DNA of 64,000 nt from an uncultured Chlorobiaceae bacterium (GCA_903824295.1 CAIJWE010000030.1:124001-188000); one strand, 5' to 3'; shown: positions 18,063 through 27,386, numbered from the stretch's first letter. The notes: a model not told the origin generated them from the sequence alone. Program-made: numbers and translations.

Positions 18063-18172
18063 GATTTTTCTATGCAGTTCAATAGCAAAGAAGAATATGG
18101 AACGATACATGACCTGAACTGAACCAACGGTTCAGGCAGGCGGCTTGCAACCTATGCGTTGTACACCCGGAT

Positions 18173-20044
18173 TCAGGCTTTATTATCGATATACGTCTCT
18201 TTGACCCAAGCCAGAATTTTCTGCTCCTCCGGAGAAATGCGTTCATCAGCACTTGCAGCCTTCTCCATCAGCTTGTAGATACTGTTTCGCATATCCTGAC
18301 CTTCCGGCATTCTGATCGAAAGCCTTCCGCTTGCGGCCATCTTGAAAAGAGGCTTAATATCGGCGCTCTTGAATCCCCATTTTTTTGCCGCTTCAGTCAG
18401 AAAAGTTCTCTCATCGCCATGAAATGCTCCATCAGCAGCAAAAACAATCATGATGTTATTGAGTGCATAATCTTTAACGCTATCAAGTTTATCCAACACA
18501 ACAGGATCGACTTTCGCGATGAAAGCGCCCTTATTCGCGCCATAATATTCGGCAAATTTTGAGCGACTCATCAGTGCACTGACAACCCAGTCGTTCGTTG
18601 TACTATTGAGCAGACTTCCGCAATATGAACACTTGATATCAAGCGTGTTCCTGACAGGGCCACCACAAGCAGGACAATTATGCTGATAGATTGAACCCTT
18701 TCCAGCCCCAGCCTGGTCATCACGGGTCAGAAAGATTACTTCTTCCGCTGTTCTGATTTCCTGATCGACCAGCTCCACCCTGTTGTTTGTAATCAACACT
18801 CTCTGCATCGAGCAGATAATCGCAAAGATGAGTATGTTTTTATTTCCCTTTTTCTGTGCACCAATGAGAGTGACCTTGTTCAGGAAAATACGATTGAAAA
18901 TTTCCTGATTCCTTTCGAACTTTGGTGCAAGCTGCTGGAATAATTCATCTGAAACAAACCTGCGCATTACGGAAGGATCATGCATGACTTGAGCGGTCAT
19001 GATCTGCATGTAGGCATTTGAAGCCTTGTCCTCAACCAGTTGAACGGAAAAATCTCCATAAACAGATACCATCTCATGTATCTTCGTTTCGAGATTACCA
19101 ATCTTGCTTGAAAAAACATCATTTCTGTGGTAATCATCGTTCTGGGTAATTTCAGAAAGTACCCAGTCAAATTCCCCGGAGTTGACCGTTGCGTTACAAT
19201 GGGTACATTTGCAAACCTCACCGATATTCTCCGGCAGAGGTGCGCCGCAATTCGGACAGTTGCTGGAATCATAGATATCTTTTTTGGGTACTCCTCGCTT
19301 ACGGATAAACGACCAGAACTCAATAAAATCATCGAAACCTTCCTCATCCAGCTCATGATTCAGGGCGCAGGCAAACTTATCGTCCATGCTCGCTTCAATT
19401 CCAACATGCATAATATCATACAGGCCGTCCTGTTCGATTTTCTCGACCCAGATATCGCCAATTTTGATATTGCTTACCGGGTTGGTCTGCTGTAAAAGCT
19501 GCATCATCTTGAACTGGGTGTTGAATCGCTGATAGACACCGTCCGTAATGAACCTTCTCATCCGACTGGTATTTTGTTCAGACCAGGACGATTGAACTTC
19601 GATGAAAGCTTTGCGAACTTTCAACAGGAATGCGGATACATCGAAGTCTGGATTCACAGCAAGAAATCCCTTACATCCATCGACTTTTTCAAAAGAGTTT
19701 TTTTTATGGCCGGCCATCGAGGAGAACGTTGTCAGCGCAGCGTTTTTGAAAAATAAAAGAAGCCGGAATCCCACGAAGAGAATCACAAGGAGAATAATGA
19801 CTGTAATAAATGTGGAAAAGCCAAAGGAACCGGATCCCCCGGAGTAGCTATTATGTCCAATGCCCCCACCACCATAGGAATGCCCCCCGCCATGAAATCC
19901 ACCTCCGCTATGCCCCCCGCCATGTCCGCCACCATGACCACCTCCGCCCCCCGCCCGTGCAATAAGCTCCTCACCAATGAAAGGGATACTGAGAACAGCA
20001 ATGTTGATCATGATAAGAAACGAAAAAAAGCGACTGGATCTCAT
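18173..20044 (-). CDS. Membrane protein with two Tim44-like domains, two zinc ribbons and a TerB-like C-terminus
   Basis: The protein is 623 residues. A signal-like N-terminus is followed by a Gly/His-rich low-complexity tract (about 31-80, repeated GGGH units), a transmembrane helix (about 85-107), then two copies of a Tim44-like domain. Each copy ends in a zinc ribbon (CPNCGAPLP...CKCTHC and CPACGGPV...CSYCG). The last 130 residues look TerB-like (DERISPEEQKILAWVK). I placed the start at 20044, where CAGGAGT precedes the ATG; a longer frame reaches 20167. It is downstream of an SPFH-SHOCT gene with a 55-base gap, a pairing that recalls Bacillus YdjG/YdjI membrane-stress proteins. Confidence 0.75.
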   Translation of the reverse strand: MRSSRFFSFLIMINIAVLSIPFIGEELIARAGGGGGHGGGHGGGHSGGGFHGGGHSYGGGGIGHNSYSGGSGSFGFSTFITVIILLVILFVGFRLLLFFKNAALTTFSSMAGHKKNSFEKVDGCKGFLAVNPDFDVSAFLLKVRKAFIEVQSSWSEQNTSRMRRFITDGVYQRFNTQFKMMQLLQQTNPVSNIKIGDIWVEKIEQDGLYDIMHVGIEASMDDKFACALNHELDEEGFDDFIEFWSFIRKRGVPKKDIYDSSNCPNCGAPLPENIGEVCKCTHCNATVNSGEFDWVLSEITQNDDYHRNDVFSSKIGNLETKIHEMVSVYGDFSVQLVEDKASNAYMQIMTAQVMHDPSVMRRFVSDELFQQLAPKFERNQEIFNRIFLNKVTLIGAQKKGNKNILIFAIICSMQRVLITNNRVELVDQEIRTAEEVIFLTRDDQAGAGKGSIYQHNCPACGGPVRNTLDIKCSYCGSLLNSTTNDWVVSALMSRSKFAEYYGANKGAFIAKVDPVVLDKLDSVKDYALNNIMIVFAADGAFHGDERTFLTEAAKKWGFKSADIKPLFKMAASGRLSIRMPEGQDMRNSIYKLMEKAASADERISPEEQKILAWVKETYIDNKA

Positions 20045-20099
20045 AAGTGTTGACTCCTGATAATTGCGTTCAGTCAAAAGTAAATCGCAAATGGTGTGA

Positions 20100-21113
20100 T
20101 TACAGTTGTGAAAGAATCTGCTGCTTTTTCGTGTCGTACTCCTGTTGGGTGATGAGATCGTTGTCAAGCATCTGTTTCAATTTTGAGAGCTTGGCTACAG
20201 GATCTTCGGTTACCGCTGCCGTTTGGGGTACATTCATATTGGTCATCATGCCAGCCATTGCCTGGCCCATTCCAACACCGGCACCAAGACCAACTCCCAT
20301 TCCGGCCACTCCTCCCTGATTCTGGGCCGCATCTCGAAGCGCTGCCAACTGTTGGACTTGAGTATAATTCAACCCGACGGCCTGGGCAGCATGCGCCTCA
20401 GCCTGCATATCGGCAATGCGTTGCACCCGGCGCCTGGTGTCATCATCAAAATCAGTATTTTCGACACGAAAATCCTTAAGCTCGAAACCAAGGGTGAGAA
20501 AGATCGGAGCTACCTTTTCACGCACCCCGTCAGCAATTTCATTTCTGTTGGCATCAATCTCATTATAACCGAACTTCGCTTCAGCAAGAAAATCAGTAAG
20601 TGGCTGGACAAGTCTTGCCACAATGACCAGACGAAGTTCATCAACTCTGAACTCATCTCTCTGACCCATAACATTAATGAAGAAACTTCCTGCATCTGAA
20701 ATACGGAAAGAGAAATTGCCAAAACCCTTCATCCCAACTGGAAACTTGTATTGCGGATCAATATATTTCACGGGACCAGGTGTACCCCAACCCTGGTTCA
20801 GCATCTCGGCAGTCCGAAAAAAATAGATCCCAACCTTGTGCTCACTCTTGAATGCCTGCATGAATTTTGTGATCGTCGTCCAGAACGGGATATTTTGTGT
20901 TTTCAAGTCTGTCATACCCGGTTCAGTAAGAACAGCTTGCGGCTTACCCTCATAAACAAAGATCACGCCTTGACCGGGACCCACAATAAGCTTCGAAGCG
21001 TTTTTGATCTCATCTCCATTATCTGTCCATCGTTGGAAAAGAACATCCGGTGCAGGATTTTTCCATTCAATGACTGATCGTAACTGACCTGTAATTGAAT
21101 TCCATAACGCCAT
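20100..21113 (-). CDS. SPFH-domain protein with C-terminal SHOCT (YdjI / COG4260-like)
   Basis: A 337-residue protein. The SPFH (band 7) domain spans roughly residues 30-240. It is followed by a Gly/Ala/Met-rich linker (about 265-295) and a SHOCT domain (LSKLKQMLDNDLITQQEYDT) at the end. Proteins of this type assemble on membranes; some are annotated virion core protein or membrane protease subunit, neither of which is implied here. There is no transmembrane helix, so membrane attachment would be peripheral. It is the first gene of a probable operon with the zinc-ribbon membrane protein. Confidence 0.8.
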   Translation of the reverse strand: MALWNSITGQLRSVIEWKNPAPDVLFQRWTDNGDEIKNASKLIVGPGQGVIFVYEGKPQAVLTEPGMTDLKTQNIPFWTTITKFMQAFKSEHKVGIYFFRTAEMLNQGWGTPGPVKYIDPQYKFPVGMKGFGNFSFRISDAGSFFINVMGQRDEFRVDELRLVIVARLVQPLTDFLAEAKFGYNEIDANRNEIADGVREKVAPIFLTLGFELKDFRVENTDFDDDTRRRVQRIADMQAEAHAAQAVGLNYTQVQQLAALRDAAQNQGGVAGMGVGLGAGVGMGQAMAGMMTNMNVPQTAAVTEDPVAKLSKLKQMLDNDLITQQEYDTKKQQILSQL

Positions 21114-21666
21114 ATTTCGCTCCCGTTATTACGCCGATTTCGCACCCCTGAAATCAAAAAAATGTCAAGGTGCAAGGCTTTTTTAAAAAAAATGCAACCA
21201 TCCCGCAACATTTTTCATTAACTGAAAAATGGAGGATAAATAAAATCGTGAGATAATTTACAGAATCATCTGAAATTATCACTGTACCTGCGAAGCGAAT
21301 ATGTTCTGGGTGCCAACTTCTTGGCAAACCCCCACAATCTCTTTTCTGACAACCCGCTGTCGAGCCATCTCACAATCCAACGTTCACTGGTTGAACAGTT
21401 CCTTGACTGCATGAAAAATCAGCTTCTGAACGATCTGAAAAGGATTGCCTCTATCGAGCCAATTTCACGAATTATCAGGAAAATGAATGGTGGGAGGAAT
21501 TGTTTACCCAAAATAGCGTTAACGTATAGAAAAGAAACCGTAATGGTTGAAGAAATTGCTGTTCGATGTATACTTTGGCTTTGGTTTTTCTTTTTACTGT
21601 GATACTTTAAAGATATGTTTTTTTGCAGGTTTCCCCTTTTTAACCTTAATAACCCGGAGGATCATC
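21114..21666. other. Intergenic region with weak ORF and imperfect hairpin
   Basis: The spacer separates the divergent SPFH and CsgG-like genes. A frame at 21321-21602 (93 codons) has no ribosome site and no family resemblance I can see; it may be debris. An imperfect inverted repeat lies at 21249-21283 (GTGAGATAATTT pairing with AAATTATCAC). AACCCGGAGG just before 21667 is a strong ribosome site for the next gene. Confidence 0.5.
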
Positions 21667-22386
21667 ATGCGGATTAAAGTTTTTCTGCTGTTTCTGTTTT
21701 TGTTTTCCATTTCTGTTTTTTCTCAAGGATATGCTGTGGTAAAGCCACGAATTGGGGTGTTGAGGTTTACAAACCACACCTCTGCTGGATGGTGGGGAGG
21801 GAGTGTTGGAACAGATCTGCAGGATATGCTCATTGCAGAGCTGGCTGCAACAAACAGTTTTCGTGTACTCGAACGCAAAGAACTCGACGCGGTTATCAGT
21901 GAGCAGGATCTGGGAGCATCCGGAATGGTTAACCCCAGAACAAGATCAAGGCTGGGAAATATTACCGGTGCAAAATATCTGATTGCTGCTACGCTTTCAG
22001 CCTTTGAACAGAATACGAGCGGTGGCGGAGGGGGGATCTCCTTTGGCGGTTTCAGCCTGGGAGGAAACCAGGACAAAGCGTACATGGCTGTCGATCTGAA
22101 AGTCATTGATGTTGAAACCGGCGAAATCTATGACGCCCGCACTGTAGAGGCTACGTCAAAATCCAGTGGTATCAGCATTGGAGTGTCAAGAGGAGGCTTT
22201 AACGGTCATCTTGGCGAGTATAAGAATACACCTGTCGGAAAGGCAATCAGAGCTTGTATTATGGAAATTGTAGAATATCTGGATTGTTCTCTGGTGGAAG
22301 GAAAGGACAGTAGTTGCATGGACGAGTACAGGGCAAAAGAAAGAAACAGAAGAGAGAAGACCAGAGGTTCAATTCAACTGGATTGA
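21667..22386 (+). CDS. CsgG-like exported protein
   Basis: A 239-residue protein with a Sec signal peptide (MRIKVFLLFLFLFSISVFSQ). The CsgG/HfaB-like fold is supported by IGVLRFTNHT, LQDMLIAELAATNSFRVLER, a KYLIAATLSAFEQ strand and a Gly-rich loop (about residues 118-135). Unlike E. coli CsgG there is no lipobox cysteine, and no curli genes (csgA/B/E/F) are present in the window. It may be a periplasmic relative of the CsgG/LpoB-type proteins. The ATG at 21667 follows GGAGG; an upstream in-frame start at 21547 is less likely. Confidence 0.75.
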   Translation: MRIKVFLLFLFLFSISVFSQGYAVVKPRIGVLRFTNHTSAGWWGGSVGTDLQDMLIAELAATNSFRVLERKELDAVISEQDLGASGMVNPRTRSRLGNITGAKYLIAATLSAFEQNTSGGGGGISFGGFSLGGNQDKAYMAVDLKVIDVETGEIYDARTVEATSKSSGISIGVSRGGFNGHLGEYKNTPVGKAIRACIMEIVEYLDCSLVEGKDSSCMDEYRAKERNRREKTRGSIQLD

Positions 22387-22444
22387 CCGTAACGTTAAAG
22401 GATGCTCCCTGCCATCTTCAGAGATTGACAGGGAGCGTTCGATA

Positions 22445-23524
22445 CTATTCATGCAACGCCGGATAGTCGATATATCCCTTTGGTCCGGGGGTATAAAATG
22501 TACCCATATCCGCAGGATTAAGAGCTGCTCCGCTTTTCCAGCGTTCCACAAGGTCAGGATTGGCAATGAAAGAGCGCCCAAAAGCAACAAGATCGCATTT
22601 CCCTCCAGACAAATCACTTTCGGCACGCTCGGCATCGTAACCTCCAGAGAGAATTAATGCGCCCTTGAAGGCATTGCGGAAAGTCGCCTTCATACTCTCG
22701 GGTACGGCTGGAGCCCCCATTGATGAGTGATCTACGAGATGCATATACGCCGGAGCTGCATCATTGAGCTGTTTGGCCAGCCAGGTATACTCCTCCTCCA
22801 TTCGGTCGTAGAGCGGCATATCGTTGAAGACTCCAAACGGGGAGAGCCGGATACCAACACGCTCCCTGCCAATAGCCGCGATCACCGCATCGACAACTTC
22901 CAGCACAAATCGTGCACGGTTTTCAAGCGAACCGCCGTAACGGTCAGTGCGAAGGTTTGAATTCGGACGGATAAACTGTTCGAGGAGATAGCCGTTTGCA
23001 GCATGCAGTTCAACGCCGTCGAACCCTGCCGCGACAGCATTTTTGGCCGCATCGGCATATTCGGCGATAGCCGCCCTGATATCTTCACCGCTCATGGCCT
23101 CCGGGACAGGAAAAGGCTTCAAACCATCAGCATCGGTGTACATCTCTCCGGCTGCTGCAACGGCTGAAGGCGCAACGACACGGGAACCAGCGGGCATATT
23201 CAGCGGATGGGAGATCCGCCCGCAGTGCATGAGTTGCAAAAATATCTTTGCCCCCTTCCTGTGCACCGCTTCAGTAATGGCTCTCCATCCCTCAATCTGG
23301 GCGACGGAGAATATTCCCGGTATGCGCGGATAGCCCAACCCATTCGGCGAAGAGGAAGTGCCCTCGGTAATGATGAGCCCTGCGGTACTGCGCTGTGCGT
23401 AATACTCCACCATAAGCGCGTTAGGAATGTTGCCGGGTGCACGGCTGCGGGTCATTGGTGCCATAACCATACGGTTCTGCAGAACCATTGGGCCAAGAGT
23501 GGTTGGGCTGTAAAGTATCGACAT
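22445..23524 (-). CDS. Old Yellow Enzyme family NADH:flavin oxidoreductase
   Basis: This FMN-dependent enzyme of about 359 residues reduces activated alkenes, nitro compounds or nitrate esters with NAD(P)H. It carries the OYE barrel start LGPMVLQNRMVMAPMTRSRA, the active-site HAANGYLLEQFIRPNSN (His/Asn pair), and RYGGSLENRARF. The C-terminal DLVAFGRSFIANPDLVERW is also typical. I chose the internal ATG at 23524 (MSILYSPTTLG) over the ATG at 23557, because homologues begin there. It is the classical NemA/XenA-like group, soluble. The gene stands alone. Confidence 0.92.
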   Translation of the reverse strand: MSILYSPTTLGPMVLQNRMVMAPMTRSRAPGNIPNALMVEYYAQRSTAGLIITEGTSSSPNGLGYPRIPGIFSVAQIEGWRAITEAVHRKGAKIFLQLMHCGRISHPLNMPAGSRVVAPSAVAAAGEMYTDADGLKPFPVPEAMSGEDIRAAIAEYADAAKNAVAAGFDGVELHAANGYLLEQFIRPNSNLRTDRYGGSLENRARFVLEVVDAVIAAIGRERVGIRLSPFGVFNDMPLYDRMEEEYTWLAKQLNDAAPAYMHLVDHSSMGAPAVPESMKATFRNAFKGALILSGGYDAERAESDLSGGKCDLVAFGRSFIANPDLVERWKSGAALNPADMGTFYTPGPKGYIDYPALHE

Positions 23525-23628
23525 GGTAAGCTCTTCAATAAAATGATTAAACAACAAGTCACATCTTTTGCATTGCGTTGTTCACCAATCAACACATTTA
23601 TGAACTTGAGGGTTCACATCGCAGATAT

Positions 23629-24357
23629 CTATGAGGCTTTATCCGGTTCGAAGTCGAGAACAATGGAGTTCATGCAGAAGCGCTTTCCCGTCGGGGCCGG
23701 TCCGTCATCAAAAACGTGACCGAGGTGTGCCTTGCACCGTCCACAAACAACCTCCGTTCGCGCCATGCCGAATGAGGAGTCTTTACGGTAGAGGACACTG
23801 TTCGGGCGAACCGTTTCAAAAAAACTGGGCCATCCGCAGGTACTGGCAAACTTGGCGTCGGAGCGGAAAAGCCTGTTGCCACATGCAGCACAGGAGTAAG
23901 TTCCCTTTCCCTCATAATCCCAGTATTTCCCTGAAAAGGCAGGCTCGGTCGAGCCGTGGCGTGCAACCTCATAAACTGCGGGTGAGAGCACCTCCTTCCA
24001 GACAGCATCAGAAAGGGTGAGACTTGTGGTATCGGTATGCGAGAAGTAGGGGTTGACGGGATGTTGTTTTTCAGTCATGACAGTAGAGTTTTTGGTTATT
24101 GTCGGGGGCGGGGCGCCGTTGCATGCCGATAGTATGTTCATAAACAACAGAATGAGGAGAACCGTTCGGGCGAGTCGAAGGAAGACTTGATTCACGGCCG
24201 ACGTTGAGACGCCAAGCTGTCGGGCGGTCTCTGCATACGGTAATCTGAGTTCCTGGACAAACTTCACCGAAAGCTCCTTTCTCAATGCCGCACACTCCCC
24301 GCTTTTGCTTCCTGACTGGAGAGCGAGTATTTGGTTCGCAGGGTTTATTGACGGCAT
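23629..24357 (-). CDS. msrB: MsrB methionine sulfoxide reductase, lipoprotein, with HTH-like N-terminal extension
   Basis: The C-terminal 140 residues are MsrB: two zinc CxxC pairs (SCAACGNRLF and VCGRCKAHLGH), HVFDDGP, and the catalytic Cys in RFCMNSIVLDF. Upstream is a lipobox (LSAC, about residue 79) after a hydrophobic run. In the same frame before that is a helix-turn-helix (about 29-58, ETARQLGVSTSAVNQVFLR) resembling the tail of REP-associated tyrosine transposases. The frame overlaps the antiporter gene by 13 bases. A cytosolic HTH followed by an export signal is unlikely to be one product; the true MsrB start may be internal. Confidence 0.85.
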   Translation of the reverse strand: MPSINPANQILALQSGSKSGECAALRKELSVKFVQELRLPYAETARQLGVSTSAVNQVFLRLARTVLLILLFMNILSACNGAPPPTITKNSTVMTEKQHPVNPYFSHTDTTSLTLSDAVWKEVLSPAVYEVARHGSTEPAFSGKYWDYEGKGTYSCAACGNRLFRSDAKFASTCGWPSFFETVRPNSVLYRKDSSFGMARTEVVCGRCKAHLGHVFDDGPAPTGKRFCMNSIVLDFEPDKAS

Positions 24358-26519
24358 CTTTTTTCGCGGACTTTTTTGTAGACTTTTTTCAGGACCTTGT
24401 CAAAGTTGACAAGACTTTTCTGGAAAGGCTGGAGAGGAGTGTTATCGAAAGCCCCTTCGGGGATACCACTCTGTACGGGATAAATGAGAATGAAGCTGTT
24501 TTTCTGGAAATAGCGGTTGAGATAGGATGAAATCCTGGCCATCTTTGAGTGATAAGAGAGGTTGTTTTTCCTGCTCATCACGATAATAAGGTTGTCGTCA
24601 TTTTTTATCTCTTTCGATAAAAGCAGAAACTCATCCCACTCCTTGAAAATCTTGTACTCGGCAGGAGCAATCGTCTCGGAGTAGCTCTTCTTCATGCAGG
24701 CAATGGTAGTGCGGGAGGCATGAATCACCAGTTTGCTCCCCGTGTTTTTTATAATAGCGATGAGACTCTCCATCCAAAGCACAAAACCGCTCTCGCTTTC
24801 CGCCATTTCAGGGATAATAACAATGGTTCGCTTGATGGTGGCGAGGGGCTGAACCGGTTTATAGATAAAAGTGGTGACATTGCAGCGTCCAAGAATGCTC
24901 TCCGATGTACTGCCCAAAAAACTCTCTGTGATGTTTTTTTTGTGATGAAGTCCCAAAATAAGAAGTGTAATTTTCTGCTCCCTGATCACCCCGGCTATGC
25001 CGTTAACCGCATCGCTGTCATAACGAATCAGCGGCGTCAAGGCGTGATCGGTAGAGGATGCGGCAACAACCCCTTTTTCGAGGATCTTGGCGCCACCCCT
25101 TTCTGCTGCATCACCACTTATACTGTTACTCGCGACATGCAGGGCGTAGATACCATTGCGAGATTTATGCGATTTAACGGTTATACCAAGATTGACCAGT
25201 TCATCAACGGTACTGATCTCGTTCATGGGAATCAGTATCCGTTCTTCAGTTGCCGGAAGTCCGAGTTTTGGAACATCGTCAAGTGCCTCGGCCAGCGCAA
25301 TGTTTTGCGCCCCTTTCTCGCCAACGATGGTTGCAAGGGTACAGGTTACCAGAATAAAGAGGATTGTTCCGTTCAGCACGCTTTCGTCGAGCAGCCTGAC
25401 GGGGTCGCCACTGAGGGTATAGCCGATCACAATGTTGTAGCCGATTAAGACTGTTGCAAGAGCCAGTGCTGCATGGGCACTGATCAATCCAAAAATCAGC
25501 CTGCGCTGATCGAGGGAAAAACCAAAGAGTTTCTGTGTAATCCAGGCTGAAAGGTATTTGGCCGCCGTAGCGGCAACAGTGATGACAACAGCAACTTTAA
25601 TGGTTTCATAACCTTTGAAAAAAGCCTGAATATTGATCAACATACCGACGCCGATCAGAAAAAATGGGATAAAGATGGCGTTGCCGACAAACTTGATTCG
25701 GTTCATGAGCGGTGATGTCCGAGGAATGAGCCGATTTAAGGCAAGACCTCCAAGAAAAGCGCCAATAATAGCTTCAACACCGGCAGCTTCGGCCAGAAAA
25801 GCACTGAAAAAGACCAGCGCCAGCACAAAGAGGTACTGTTGCACGCTGTCATCAAAACGTTTGAAAAACCATCTGGCCACAACCGGAAAAAGCAGAATAA
25901 CAATCAGACTAAAGAGCGTTATACCGATAATCAGCCTTATCCAGAAGGCACCCGTCAACTCTCCCCCCGACAATTCAACCACAACCGCAAGCACCAGAAG
26001 AGCAAGAGTATCAGTAATAATGGTACCGCCAATTGCGACATTGACAGCCTTGTTCTTGGCGATGCCGAGCTTGCTGACGACCGGATACAAAATAAGCGTA
26101 TGGGAAGCAAAGATACTGCCGATCAGAATGGAGGAGAGCAGCGAAAACTGAAGAATATAGAGCGCGACAACAATGCCGAGCACAATTGAAATCAGGAAGG
26201 TATAGAGTCCGAAAAAGATACTTTTCGTGCTGTTTTTGCGGAAATCGGCCACATCAATCTCCAGCCCGGCGAGAAACATGATATAGAGCAGCCCCACCGT
26301 TCCAAAGAGGATGATACTGCTGTCACGAAGCATCAGATTCAAACCGTATGGACCAATCACCGCTCCGGCAATAATGAGGGTAATCAGGCTCGGGATTTTC
26401 AGCCGCTTAAAAAGAACCGGTGCAAAGAGAATGATAAAGAGCAACAGTGAAAACTGAAGCACCGGGTTTTTCAATGGCAACGGTATATCTGTCAAGCTCA
26501 TCAACAGCATCATGTACAA
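24345..26519 (-). CDS. Cation:proton antiporter (CPA2/KefB type) with C-terminal USP-like domains
   Basis: A 724-residue protein. About 12 membrane helices (residues 15-400) form the Na_H_exchanger domain; GLEIDVADFRKN and GAFLGGLALNRLIPR are CPA2 motifs. The soluble C-terminal half (about 420-700) looks like one or two universal-stress-protein folds (IPMNEISTVDELVNLGI; LLILGLHHKKN) rather than the RCK/TrkA-N domain of true KefB. It exchanges Na+ or K+ for protons across the inner membrane. The ribosome site is weak and nearby in-frame ATGs are possible. It overlaps the msrB frame. Confidence 0.87.
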   Translation of the reverse strand: MYMMLLMSLTDIPLPLKNPVLQFSLLLFIILFAPVLFKRLKIPSLITLIIAGAVIGPYGLNLMLRDSSIILFGTVGLLYIMFLAGLEIDVADFRKNSTKSIFFGLYTFLISIVLGIVVALYILQFSLLSSILIGSIFASHTLILYPVVSKLGIAKNKAVNVAIGGTIITDTLALLVLAVVVELSGGELTGAFWIRLIIGITLFSLIVILLFPVVARWFFKRFDDSVQQYLFVLALVFFSAFLAEAAGVEAIIGAFLGGLALNRLIPRTSPLMNRIKFVGNAIFIPFFLIGVGMLINIQAFFKGYETIKVAVVITVAATAAKYLSAWITQKLFGFSLDQRRLIFGLISAHAALALATVLIGYNIVIGYTLSGDPVRLLDESVLNGTILFILVTCTLATIVGEKGAQNIALAEALDDVPKLGLPATEERILIPMNEISTVDELVNLGITVKSHKSRNGIYALHVASNSISGDAAERGGAKILEKGVVAASSTDHALTPLIRYDSDAVNGIAGVIREQKITLLILGLHHKKNITESFLGSTSESILGRCNVTTFIYKPVQPLATIKRTIVIIPEMAESESGFVLWMESLIAIIKNTGSKLVIHASRTTIACMKKSYSETIAPAEYKIFKEWDEFLLLSKEIKNDDNLIIVMSRKNNLSYHSKMARISSYLNRYFQKNSFILIYPVQSGIPEGAFDNTPLQPFQKSLVNFDKVLKKVYKKVREKRCRQ

Positions 26520-26793
26520 TCCAGAAGTTCATCACTGACCAGACAAGGAGCCGCCAAGTCAAAACGCGGCGCACTTTTTTGGAAAATTCGTATCTACGGC
26601 TTTCTACTACGTACCGTTACGTCCATATTTATCTGCTTTCTGAAAAAATTTAAAGAACTTACCTATTCTTTCTCACTCTTTCAGGTTCTTTTTCTTTTTC
26701 ATCAGTTCCCTCTCTTTTATAACTCATTTAGAAAATTTACAGTGGTCCGTTACAAAAACGTTTTGCACGAGCATAAAGATCAGAGAACGATGC

Positions 26794-27072
26794 ATGGCGA
26801 GGGGTAAAGTCGCCATTTACCTTGTTTTTTATCATAAGGATTTCAAGCGGGTTTCCCAAAAAACAGGGCCGCAAGCGAACCCGAAGAACAGGGAGGAGTA
26901 TAAACTGATCAAGGCTGAGGCACTGGAAAAAGTGCGCAAGATCGAAAAGGATTTTTAGCAAAACCCTAAAGCGGTGTTCGACAGGAAAGCAGTCTCCGGA
27001 GATAACTTTGTGGAATACACACGGGCGCGAGCTGCAAAAGATCATCGGGCACGGCTGCATTTACAGCATTAA
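26794..27072 (+). pseudogene. N-terminal remnant of a Bacteroidetes/Chlorobi-type tyrosine recombinase
   Basis: The frame reads GKVAIYLVFYHKDF, NPKNREEYKLIKAEALEKVR and, after an internal TAG at 26956, DNFVEYTRARAAK. The NPKN-(x)n-KAEALE element followed by a short FVEY segment is how arm-binding and SAM-like domains of such integrases begin. The catalytic domain is missing and a TAA follows at 27070. Likely a trace of an integrated element. Confidence 0.45.
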
Positions 27073-27074
27073 AA

Positions 27075-27354
27075 CTACTTGGACACAGGGGTCTCTCTCT
27101 CCGGAGTTGTTGTATTTAGTCCAATCATCTATCTCGGCTGTGTAGTGTTGCTCAAAGTTACGCAATCCCGCTACAAAACGGCGGCAGATTACTGGTTCAG
27201 GAATATTATGCCCTCCCTGGCGAACGCGCTACGCTACACGGGCAATGGCCGCTTCGACATTGGGTAACGCCAGAAAATAGAGGCTAACCAAATAGCCTTG
27301 AGCTCGCCGTTGCTGGATATGCATCAAATAACCCAGACCGGATAGGGTAGAAAC
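27075..27354 (-). pseudogene. Zeta-toxin-like ATPase (COG4185) C-terminal remnant
   Basis: Reading minus-strand codons gives STLSGLGYLMHIQ, GYLVSLYFLALPNVEAAIARV, a TAG at 27229-27231, then RVRQGGHNIPEPVICRRF and LRNFEQHYTAEIDDW ending KYNNSG. The GGHNIPE...RRF motif is diagnostic of this family. The TAG stands where homologues have a polar residue such as Gln (CAG to TAG). The Walker A half is gone. Confidence 0.65.
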
Positions 27355-27386
27355 CACGTTTTTTATTGCTCCACCAGCAGATTGCT

